41,310 bases of DNA from Bacillota bacterium (GTDB lineage Bacteria; Bacillota; Clostridia; Acetivibrionales; DSM-1351): the NCBI GenBank assembly GCA_023400235.1, contig JAEXFI010000021.1, positions 1 to 41,310 of the forward strand, written 5' to 3'. Positions 34,997 to 41,310 of this stretch are shown here, piece by piece (the stretch's first letter is position 1; each line of letters opens with the position of its first letter). The notes below the pieces were generated by a model. That model saw only the letters and a program-made list of their open reading frames with translations, searched no databases and had not been told where the DNA came from. Made by a program: the position numbers and the translations under genes.

Positions 34997-37233
34997 TATT
35001 TCTTCACCTCAATCAATTGATAATATGGGGCATAATCCGACATCAGGAATGTCTTGCCCAGTTTTTTATATTCTCGTTTGGCAGCCAGCATAATTTCCTT
35101 GATACTGATGGGGCATATGGCATGTGCCGCGTAAAAGGCCGCATTTACTGCGATATTCTTAATATTTCCTCCAGCCAGGACAAACTTCTCAGCAAGGAAG
35201 TCATAATCCAGTGCCGCATCAACAGGCGCCCCCGGCGGAAAGATTCCCTGCCATATCTTCCTGCGCTGCTCCTTGTCGGGAAACGGAAAGGGCACGTTGA
35301 AATGCAGTCGTCTAAGGAAGGCCTCATCTATATTCTGATTCAGATTGGTTGCCAGAATTACTATTCCCGTATACTCTTCCATTCTCTGCAGCAGGTAGCC
35401 TATTTCCACATTTGCATACCTGTCGTGGGCATCCTTAACCTCTGAGCGCTTTCCGAAAAGCGCATCGGCTTCGTCGAAAAAAAGAATCGCATTTGAGGTT
35501 TCAGCCTCTGAGAATATATGCTCAAGATTTTTTTCCGTTTCTCCTATATACTTGCTGACTACTTGCGATACATCAATCTTGTAGATTTCCAGGCCTATTT
35601 CACTTGAGATTACTTCTGCAGCCATAGTTTTCCCGCTGCCGGGAGGCCCTGAAAAAAGAATGTTAAGGCCCTTTCCAAGGGACAGCCTTTTCTCGAAGCC
35701 CCATTTTTCATATACCAATGAGCGATATTTTACCTGGTTGCAGATTTCCTGCATCTGCTGCATCTGTTCCTCCGGAAGCACCAGCATTTGCATTGTGTAG
35801 ACAGGCTTTATTTTTGATGCCAGGATACCCAATTTTCGGTTGGATTGGGCATAGCAAGAGTTATACAGGTCTTCTGCCGCTATTTGCCCATTGCCGTCGC
35901 CCTTCCAAACCGAGCTGCTTTCACTCAGCCAGAGAGCTGTTTCAATCTGTCCACGGGTAAATCTGAAATTTTCAGAAAGCTTGTCCAGGTTAACATCCTC
36001 TGCCAAGCTGTACTGCATGCCAAAATGCTCCCAATGGGTTCTCCGTTCACTGGCAGTGGGGTAGGGGAACCCAACATCCATATATGTAAATTTGCTATTT
36101 ATTTTTGCAGGCTTCCATTGGAAATGTCCCAGCATGAACGTGAGCGGCACATGACCTTGAAGCATTTCAAGCAAAGCATTCAGCCTGGTCTGATGACCCA
36201 CCTCCAGGACCAGGAGGTGGGCATTTTTCAGGCACAAAACCGCATTGTTAAATCTGGTCTGGCGTCCAAGACGTCGAAGAGTATCCTCAAAGGCATCTCC
36301 CATAAGCATTTTTTCCATATCTGCCATAAGCAGGGGCAGGTTCATTACTCTGCAGATTTCAAATACCTGTTCGGTCCTGCCTACTCCCTCCGGCCCGTAA
36401 AAATAAAACAGTTTGTTAAGTTTGCTTCTGCCAGTGTTGTGATAGTAGCCTGCAAAATTTATGATTCTCTCTGCCAGTTCTGAATGCGGGCCTTCATTAA
36501 TTTTTTCCTCCGGAGGAATAAATTCTGCTACAGGCACCAGTTGAGAGTCCAATACTCTAATGTCAAGCAAATAGTTTACAATCCAGTCGTCCAGCTTCAA
36601 ATGGCGTGCAATCAGCGGCATCCAATTATCACTGAGATCATAGCGACGCTCCAGCAGGTATTCCACCAAAGGTGCCTGTGCATCAAACACACTGCGGATA
36701 AGGCTTGGCTCCTGCCCGGCTGGCAGGAATATCCTGGCAAGCATATCAATATTAGGCTTTATTTCCGTAAGATCATTCTGTAAAAATCCATAAATATGCT
36801 GATATTTTTGATTTATTTCAGGAGCCAGGCAGGCAATTACAATTTCCTTTTCGAAAGGCCCCAGTCCAAGCATGCTTGATATATGCTCCAGGGGAATTTG
36901 CGCACCAGCTGGTACCCCCGCCTTCAGCCTGCATTCGATGCTGCTGTCCTGGCTCTCCAAAATCTGCTCTATCTGCTGTTTGTCCTGAATATCAACCTGA
37001 AAGGTATTCAAGAGTGTAAATATGTTATCCGCTGATGAGGTAGCCAGGATATTTGAGTTTATTGTTCCATTTTCCAGGCATTGCTGCAGGTACAGCATCA
37101 GTTTCAGATCCAGACGCTTCAATTGCTCCTCTATATATTCAAGGCTTGAATAAAATGGCCTTACATCTTCCTGCAGCCTACTGCCTATGACCTTTTCAGT
37201 TGTTCCATGTATACCGTACTCTGTTATCTTCAT
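34996..37233 (-). CDS. eCIS AAA+ ATPase (Pvc15-like)
   Basis: A 745-residue protein with an eCIS ATPase layout: an N-terminal helical region (1-240), a degenerate AAA domain and an active C-terminal AAA+ domain. The first domain has GPEGVGRT at 280-287, with Arg where the Walker Lys should be, so it probably does not hydrolyse ATP. The second has GPPGSGKT (about residue 520), Walker B ILFFDEADALFG, sensor ATNLNQNID and an arginine finger in FLRRLHF. Family work links this ATPase to particle assembly or cargo loading in PVC; it is a diagnostic difference from phages. It is the first large gene of the operon, preceded by a candidate promoter. Confidence 0.95.
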   Translation of the reverse strand: MKITEYGIHGTTEKVIGSRLQEDVRPFYSSLEYIEEQLKRLDLKLMLYLQQCLENGTINSNILATSSADNIFTLLNTFQVDIQDKQQIEQILESQDSSIECRLKAGVPAGAQIPLEHISSMLGLGPFEKEIVIACLAPEINQKYQHIYGFLQNDLTEIKPNIDMLARIFLPAGQEPSLIRSVFDAQAPLVEYLLERRYDLSDNWMPLIARHLKLDDWIVNYLLDIRVLDSQLVPVAEFIPPEEKINEGPHSELAERIINFAGYYHNTGRSKLNKLFYFYGPEGVGRTEQVFEICRVMNLPLLMADMEKMLMGDAFEDTLRRLGRQTRFNNAVLCLKNAHLLVLEVGHQTRLNALLEMLQGHVPLTFMLGHFQWKPAKINSKFTYMDVGFPYPTASERRTHWEHFGMQYSLAEDVNLDKLSENFRFTRGQIETALWLSESSSVWKGDGNGQIAAEDLYNSCYAQSNRKLGILASKIKPVYTMQMLVLPEEQMQQMQEICNQVKYRSLVYEKWGFEKRLSLGKGLNILFSGPPGSGKTMAAEVISSEIGLEIYKIDVSQVVSKYIGETEKNLEHIFSEAETSNAILFFDEADALFGKRSEVKDAHDRYANVEIGYLLQRMEEYTGIVILATNLNQNIDEAFLRRLHFNVPFPFPDKEQRRKIWQGIFPPGAPVDAALDYDFLAEKFVLAGGNIKNIAVNAAFYAAHAICPISIKEIMLAAKREYKKLGKTFLMSDYAPYYQLIEVKK

Positions 37234-37351
37234 TTAAACCCTGTCCTTCGGTTCTCACATCCGTACCGGTTTGATATCTTATTTGGTCAAATGACAATAC
37301 ATCTTGATTGACCGTAAATAACAAATCAATATATTGTGGTTAACCTTTTAC

Positions 37352-37381
37352 TATATATGGTAATTTTTTCTTACTCTTTAC
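37352..37381 (-). promoter_or_regulatory. Candidate promoter P2 for the injection-system operon
   Basis: Read on the minus strand: -35 GTAAAG (37376-37381), an 18-base spacer, -10 TATATA (37352-37357). The segment AAAAATTACCATATA (37354-37368) is repeated exactly in the promoter of the small gene upstream. It lies 119 bases before the ATPase start codon. Confidence 0.5.
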
Positions 37382-37403
37382 AACTGGTTTTTAAATATTT
37401 TTA

Positions 37404-37553
37404 CAAACAAGTAATTTTTATAAGCAAGTAATTTCTATGAGCAAGTAATTTCTATGAGCAAGTAATTTCTATGAGCAAGTAATTTCTATGAGCAAATAAT
37501 TTCTATGAGCAAGTAATTTCTATGAGCAAATAATTTCAATGAGCAAATATTCC
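37404..37553. repeat. 17-bp tandem repeat array, nine copies
   Basis: The unit ctatgagcaagtaattt recurs with an exact 17-base period: the CAAGTAATTT (or CAAATAATTT) core begins at 37408, 37425, 37442, 37459, 37476, 37493, 37510, 37527 and 37544, the last copy being truncated. There are no spacers, so it is not a CRISPR array. It lies between the leader gene and the candidate promoter of the ATPase gene, where it may be a binding array or slippage-prone repeat. Confidence 0.9.
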
Positions 37554-37617
37554 AATATACAAATTTCTCCATATTCTGTATATTGCAGATGTGAGTCCGG
37601 CTTTTCCGTGCTGTACC

Positions 37618-37827
37618 TCAGACTTTTACCGCTGCAATTTCTTTCTCAACGGCTTCCAGCAGCAATATGGCATTTTTCAGTCTGAGATCAGAGGCCCAAT
37701 ACTCCTGGAAAAGATTTTCATAGTCAATATCCTGCCTGAGTTTTTCTTCCTTGCAGGAATCAAAAACAGAACTACTCCTTGCATTAATCTTCTTAAGCAT
37801 GTCAATCACTGTTTTGAACTGTTCCAA
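37618..37827 (-). CDS. Small leader protein upstream of the injection operon
   Basis: A 69-residue protein from the UUG at 37827, chosen because AAGGGGG lies seven bases upstream. A GUG at 37872 would extend it, but that codon directly adjoins the predicted -10 box, so a transcript from that promoter could not contain it. The protein is mostly helical and charged (FKTVIDMLKKI at the start, LLLEAVEKEIAAVKV at the end). The family is not recognised. It shares a promoter motif with the ATPase gene and lies just upstream of it, which suggests a regulatory or accessory role in the injection system. Confidence 0.55.
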   Translation of the reverse strand: MEQFKTVIDMLKKINARSSSVFDSCKEEKLRQDIDYENLFQEYWASDLRLKNAILLLEAVEKEIAAVKV

Positions 37828-37872
37828 ACTGTTTTCCCCCTTGTTATTATTAAGGCCTGTGTGCGTCCTCAC

Positions 37873-37901
37873 ATTATATGGTAATTTTTAAACTCCTTTA
37901 A
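37873..37901 (-). promoter_or_regulatory. Candidate promoter P1 for the leader gene
   Basis: Read on the minus strand: -35 TTAAAG (37896-37901), a 17-base spacer, -10 TATAAT (37873-37878, a perfect consensus). It contains the exact AAAAATTACCATATA segment (37875-37889) also found in P2, pointing to shared control. It lies directly after a strong terminator, so transcription of the injection operon most likely starts here. Confidence 0.65.
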
Positions 37902-37955
37902 CAACCAAAAAAAAGTAATAGCAGCTAATTTCTCTGCTATTACTTTTTTCGGTTG
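37902..37955. terminator. Strong bidirectional intrinsic terminator
   Basis: AAAAAAGTAATAGCAG (37909-37924) pairs perfectly with 37934-37949, with CAACC/GGTTG pairing further out. The arms themselves provide A and T tracts on both strands. It ends transcription of the HxlR-type gene on the minus strand and insulates the injection operon. Confidence 0.9.
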
Positions 37956-37976
37956 TAATGTATCTATAGGACTTTT

Positions 37977-38324
37977 TTATGCATTGCCCATTGGTTCCTG
38001 CCGGTTGTTGACATAGTCAGCTCCCCATTGAGACATTATCTCCAAAACAGGCATTATTGTCTTGCCTGCAGCCGTAAGGGAATATTCAACCTTTGGTGGC
38101 ACCTGGGTATATACAAACCTGGTCACCAACCCGTCCTGCTCAAGCTCCCGGAGCTGCTGAGTCAGCATTTTCTGGGTTATCTTGGGCAAGCACTTTTTTA
38201 GATTTCCAAAACGAATGGTGTTATCTCCTATATGCCATAATATCAGTGACTTCCATTTCCCGCCAATCAGCTCCAGCGTCAATTCCATGTGGCAGTGATA
38301 TTCTGTATTTCCAAATTCTATCAA
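37977..38324 (-). CDS. HxlR-type winged-helix transcriptional regulator
   Basis: A 115-residue protein from the UUG at 38324, chosen because GGAGGG lies six bases upstream; a longer frame to 38381 has no such site. It is a typical HxlR domain: HCHMELTLELIGGKWKSLILWHI, then RFGNLKKCLPKITQKMLTQQLRELEQDGLV, and PPKVEYSLTAAGKTIMPVL. An N-terminal Cys (the residue before HMEL) is the position used for redox or electrophile sensing in relatives such as YodB. It is divergent from a flavin reductase gene, its likely target. Confidence 0.92.
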   Translation of the reverse strand: MIEFGNTEYHCHMELTLELIGGKWKSLILWHIGDNTIRFGNLKKCLPKITQKMLTQQLRELEQDGLVTRFVYTQVPPKVEYSLTAAGKTIMPVLEIMSQWGADYVNNRQEPMGNA

Positions 38325-38353
38325 TATAAACCCTCCATAAAATATGATATCTG

Positions 38354-38373
38354 TAGTATATAAATGTATACTA
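38354..38373. promoter_or_regulatory. Candidate HxlR operator
   Basis: TAGTATA-N6-TATACTA is a perfect 7-bp inverted repeat lying between the divergent regulator and reductase genes, overlapping the promoter region of the regulator. HxlR-family proteins bind such AT-rich palindromes as dimers. A second, looser TACT...AGTA pair lies at about 38391-38412. Confidence 0.55.
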
Positions 38374-38472
38374 TGGCACAAATTAGTGCGTACTTGCTAA
38401 ATATATCAGTATGTATTATTGTAGCATAAAAGGCTGGTCTGGAAAACTATTTTAAAGATATGGGGGATATGT

Positions 38473-39021
38473 ATGATGAAAAATATACTTGTTTTAACGG
38501 GAAGTCACAGAAAAGGCGGTAATTCGGACAAGCTGGCGGATGCATTTATCCGCGGAGCCCAACAGGCAGGCCATAATGTGACCCGGTTTTCAACTGCGGA
38601 CAAGAACCTTCAGGGCTGTATTGGCTGTGGCACTTGTTTCAGTAAAGGTACCGCCTGTTCTGTACCGGATGATTTTTCCAAACTTGCACTGCTGCTGGAA
38701 GCCGCTGATATGCTTGTATTTGCAACACCGGTATATTGGTTTACCTTTCCGGCGCCACTCAAAGCGGCTATAGAAAAGCTCTTCGCTTACTTTTCCACTA
38801 AAAGGCCGCTGAAAATAAGAAGCTGCGCCCTCTTATGCTGCGGAGGGAGCTGGCCGGAGGAGTCAAAATACGACGGCATTATAAAGACATACCAGCTGAC
38901 CGCCCAATTAATGGAGTGGCAGGACATGGGGATTATCATTGCAAATAATACCGAGGCCAAAGACGATATCCTCAGCACGGATGGGCTCCAGAGAGCTGAG
39001 GCACTGGGAAGAAGCCTCTGA
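38473..39021 (+). CDS. Flavodoxin-like NAD(P)H-dependent FMN reductase
   Basis: A 182-residue protein with the flavodoxin fold: FMN phosphate loop GSHRKGGNSDKLA near the N terminus, then GCIGCGTCFSKG (a CxxCxxC-like cluster as in iron-sulfur flavoproteins), and ADMLVFATPVYWFTFPAPLKAAIEKLF binding the flavin ring. It probably reduces quinones, nitro compounds or disulfides. Its divergent HxlR regulator and the palindrome between them suggest induction by electrophiles. GGGGGAT precedes the start; a second ATG follows at 38476. Confidence 0.88.
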   Translation: MMKNILVLTGSHRKGGNSDKLADAFIRGAQQAGHNVTRFSTADKNLQGCIGCGTCFSKGTACSVPDDFSKLALLLEAADMLVFATPVYWFTFPAPLKAAIEKLFAYFSTKRPLKIRSCALLCCGGSWPEESKYDGIIKTYQLTAQLMEWQDMGIIIANNTEAKDDILSTDGLQRAEALGRSL

Positions 39022-39033
39022 TTGTCAGTATTG

Positions 39034-39765
39034 CTATACATCCATTGCCTTAATCTTCAAGGCGTCAGCAATTTTCCTGCACTCATCAGGAGAATACTTG
39101 TCCGGGAAGCTGCTTATATGCTGGGACAATAGCTCCGGCTGCAACACAGGTATATCTGAGAAATGTTCTTTGAGCTTCTCATCCCAGTTTGCAAATACGA
39201 TAATTGTATTTACAAAATAATTTCCTGCATTATTCTTTTGCAAAAAATCATTTAGGAGTTTGGAGTTCAATTTCCCTTGCTTTATCATATTATATTGCTT
39301 ATTATACTTTATTTTCTTTTGAGTTGAATCCTTCCAGCTCTTTGTATCTATGGTGAATATTCCTTTCGGGCAGACAACAATATGGTTGATCAGATTGTCG
39401 TCAAAAATGATATCATTTAGTAAATAATAATCGTTGGGAAGTTTCGACAGAAGCCTGATTATATCTGAATCTTTATAAGTATGTACGATACTGGTGACTC
39501 CTTTTGCTATGAACCATAAGCTTAATGCAAATAATATACCTGTCAGTACAGTGGACGCATTTAACGAAATACTAATCTCACTCAGCGGGCTGACAAAATC
39601 CCGCAAGCCTCTGATAATATGGCTGAAAAATGATTTAACCGCAGCTGCAATTGCGTCTAAATAATTAAAGGTTATGCAACCTGCGGCTATTAATGATATA
39701 CCTGTGGACAAATAGACAACTGGCTTTTGTATAATTCTTTTTTTCTTGGACAGAATAGCTGCCAT
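39034..39765 (-). CDS. Membrane protein with NERD (nuclease-related) domain
   Basis: A 243-residue protein. Two transmembrane helices (about residues 16-36 and 72-92) come first. A NERD domain follows at about 108-230: LPNDYYLLNDIIF, NHIVVCPKGIFTIDTKSWKD, NTIIVFANWD. The D-x-K within TIDTKSW matches the catalytic core of this endonuclease-like fold. The domain should face the cytoplasm. GGGGGTGA precedes the ATG. It is convergent with the reductase gene, with 12 bases between stops. Some NERD proteins act in DNA processing or defence; the role here is unknown. Confidence 0.82.
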   Translation of the reverse strand: MAAILSKKKRIIQKPVVYLSTGISLIAAGCITFNYLDAIAAAVKSFFSHIIRGLRDFVSPLSEISISLNASTVLTGILFALSLWFIAKGVTSIVHTYKDSDIIRLLSKLPNDYYLLNDIIFDDNLINHIVVCPKGIFTIDTKSWKDSTQKKIKYNKQYNMIKQGKLNSKLLNDFLQKNNAGNYFVNTIIVFANWDEKLKEHFSDIPVLQPELLSQHISSFPDKYSPDECRKIADALKIKAMDV

Positions 39766-40108
39766 AGAGAAGTCACCCCCTTTAACTTTTTTATTTCATC
39801 AGCATATGCCATTTACTGTTTAATAATATATTAATTTGTAAATAAAGTCCATATTTGCCTTAAAAAGAGGGAAAGTCGCAGAGCGACCTCCCCTCCGATC
39901 ACCTCAGCCCGCAATGCGGGCTGACAAGCATTTTGCATAGGGAGTCGGATTGATGCAATTGAGTTGCAACCCGTGTCAGATTATGAGAACGCCCGCATTT
40001 ACCAAGGGGTTACGAGGTGGTCGTTACTGATGTCTTTACTGGGACTAATGAAAAAGTCTTAACAGAAAATGTATCTCCATTAAAACCTGATAAATAATTT
40101 GTCAAAGC
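39766..40108. other. Intergenic region with hairpins and a coding remnant
   Basis: A 343-base region. It holds a GTCGC-AGA-GCGAC hairpin (about 39875-39887), a CAGCCCGC-AAT-GCGGGCTG hairpin (8-bp stem, about 39905-39924), and a plus-strand open frame ending at a TAA at about 40096, whose translation reads VVVTDVFTGTNEKVLT then ENVSPLKPDK. It has no start codon with a ribosome-binding site and looks like the 3' end of a lost gene or a repeat. The hairpins could terminate transcription of the immunity gene. Confidence 0.4.
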
Positions 40109-40681
40109 TTATTCATTCCAATATGCAATACCATGATTAATTGATGAACCTATTATGTGTTCTTTATCCATATCGTAATCAAGGTATCCGTCAGAATCCA
40201 AGAAATATACCCCCTGCACATAAAATTCACAGACAGTTTCAAGAAATTTCTCTGGAGAATTATGCTTAACAATAAGTTCTCCACTATCATTTCTTAAAGA
40301 ACAAATTAATTCCTCACCATCGTTATTCTTGTAGTAACATATATAATCGCTCGAGTAATTTCCCAGAATTGGTATTAAAACCTCATTATCATATAATTTC
40401 TCATCAATTAAAATATTTTTAATTTTATCACTTTCGTCAACAATCTCTGAGATATGTATAAGTCTATAACCTGGAGTAAAATCCATTAATTCTTGCTCCT
40501 TAATATCTCTTTCTGTTCCAGATACATTACTATAAATTGTTCTAAAGAGTTTAGGAATAGGTTTACCTAATTTGTGAAAAACATCTTCCCAGTTACTAAT
40601 ACTACTTCCGAGACTTTGAGGATATCGGGGCCTTAATAAACCTGCTAGTCTTAATGATTGCTTAAATATTTTCTCTATCAT
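40109..40681 (-). CDS. SMI1/KNR4-like (SUKH) immunity protein
   Basis: A 190-residue protein with a very strong ribosome-binding site (AAGGAGGTGA). The sequence (IPKLFRTIYSNVSG, then FTPGYRLIHISEIVD, IPILGNYSSDYICYY, and ETVCEFYVQGVYFLDSDGY) fits the SUKH/SMI1-KNR4 fold, a common immunity family next to polymorphic nuclease toxins. It lies 15 bases downstream of a broken NucA/NucB toxin end and is intact. The gene is more AT-rich than its left neighbours, a sign of transfer. It should bind and inhibit the cognate DNase. Confidence 0.78.
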   Translation of the reverse strand: MIEKIFKQSLRLAGLLRPRYPQSLGSSISNWEDVFHKLGKPIPKLFRTIYSNVSGTERDIKEQELMDFTPGYRLIHISEIVDESDKIKNILIDEKLYDNEVLIPILGNYSSDYICYYKNNDGEELICSLRNDSGELIVKHNSPEKFLETVCEFYVQGVYFLDSDGYLDYDMDKEHIIGSSINHGIAYWNE

Positions 40682-40696
40682 TAACTCACCTCCTTA

Positions 40697-41310
40697 CTAT
40701 ACCAACTGAACATCAAAGTCATCATTCTCTTTGAGGCCATATTTTCTATAGAATTGCCCTAAGTCTCTTCCAGCAGCTTGGTTTTCTGAGCTTGAAACTA
40801 ATTCAACATGTGCACCTGCTCCGCCTTTTTTAGTTGAGGCATAAGGAAATTCATCATAGTCAAATCCCTTTGGAGGAGGACCTTGAAGTTTTCTAATTTC
40901 TTTTTGAGAGTTATACCTATTCTTATCTGCCTCACTAGTTCCACTTCCTTTTTTAAGCCCTTTCAAAGAATGACCTTTTGCTTGGGCATTTCTATCATTT
41001 TAGTATGATTCGGATATTGTTGTCTTGAAACTTTATTTACAGGTTTGTCAGTATCAGCTTCACTTATTCCCGCAGTAACAGCCTGTATGGTATCGGCCAA
41101 TACTTCGTTTTGCTGTCAACCTTCTGATCGTCCTTCTCGCTCTCTATCCCTTTACACTTATTATTTTCTTCTCCATTATTCGGCATTTCTCCTTCTTGTA
41201 TTTTAACTTTTATTGGAGCAGGATTTTTACTCGCCATCATTACAACATTCCTGTTCTTGCCCTTTTCCACCCACAGCTCATGCTCCTCGGCACCCAGCTT
41301 GAATTTGACC
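40697..41310 (-). pseudogene. Polymorphic toxin C terminus with NucA/NucB-like nuclease, two frameshifts, partial
   Basis: Runs off the right edge. The upstream part reads HELWVEKGKNRNVVMMASKNPAP, a segment typical of Firmicutes polymorphic toxins. That frame breaks near 41108 (after KVDSKTK); the true reading continues one frame over as VLADTIQAVTAGISEAD and then YPNHTKMIE. A second break near 40998 shifts the frame again into NAQAKGHSLKGLKKG. The last segment has the DNase NucA/NucB signature FDYDEFPYAST, GGAGAHVELV, SSENQAAGRDLGQFYRK. Each break fits loss of a single base. The nuclease core looks complete, but a full-length toxin cannot be made unless the breaks are sequencing errors. The next gene is an intact immunity gene. 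Confidence 0.8.

Noticed and set aside
37404..37553. Possible CRISPR array
   Set aside because: The repeats are directly adjoining 17-base units with no spacers between them, and no cas gene is near.
8995..37901. Contractile prophage or type VI secretion system
   Set aside because: No capsid, portal, terminase, integrase or lysis genes, and no TssJLM membrane complex or ClpV; the AAA+ ATPase with DUF4255 and LysM proteins fits eCIS.
39034..39765. Effector of the injection system
   Set aside because: The NERD protein has two membrane helices and lies outside the operon beyond a strong terminator; nothing links it to the particle.

Overview
The window looks like a chromosome segment of a low-to-moderate GC Clostridia species, possibly related to the mesophilic cellulolytic Ruminiclostridium group. 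That placement is inferred from strong GGAGG ribosome-binding sites, UUG/GUG starts, codon use and protein similarity, not from a marker gene. No rRNA, tRNA, CRISPR array, integrase or transposase was seen.

Left accessory part (1-8.9 kb): a non-coding, repeat-like tract; an AraC-family regulator followed on the same strand by a glycoside-hydrolase-like TIM-barrel protein; an ABC exporter pair with an FtsX/MacB-type permease carrying a long coiled coil; a small unknown protein; and a membrane-anchored HtrA protease. A 15-bp perfect-stem terminator at about 8.96 kb separates htrA from the main locus.

Main locus (about 37.9 down to 9.0 kb, all on the minus strand): an almost continuous operon for an extracellular contractile injection system (eCIS, PVC/Afp-like). 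In transcription order it encodes a small leader protein, an AAA+ ATPase, a DUF4255 cap/terminator protein, a sheath, a tube protein, a T4-like assembly chaperone, a DUF6760 micro-protein in the -1 frame, a second tube protein, a disordered linker protein, a LysM protein, a gpD-like hub, a gp5/VgrG-like spike, a PAAR tip, a gp25 wedge, two baseplate J proteins and tail protein I. It ends with three long fibre proteins with S74 chaperone tails, alternating with two paralogous coiled-coil micro-proteins. No capsid, portal, terminase, holin or endolysin gene is present, which argues against a prophage. No obvious tape measure or effector gene was found.

The most notable points are: a likely programmed -1 frameshift (or AUA start) joining the assembly chaperone to DUF6760; a 9-copy, 17-bp tandem array upstream of the ATPase gene, with two promoters sharing a 15-bp motif around it; a giant 1864-residue fibre built from 12 repeat modules; structured spacers around the fibre and tube genes; and spacer hairpins that could set subunit ratios.

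Right part (37.9-41.3 kb): a strong bidirectional terminator, an HxlR-type regulator divergent from a flavodoxin-like reductase with a palindromic operator between them, a membrane NERD-domain protein, and an intact SMI1/KNR4-like immunity gene downstream of a polymorphic toxin with a NucA/NucB nuclease end. The toxin gene is broken by two frameshifts and runs off the right edge.
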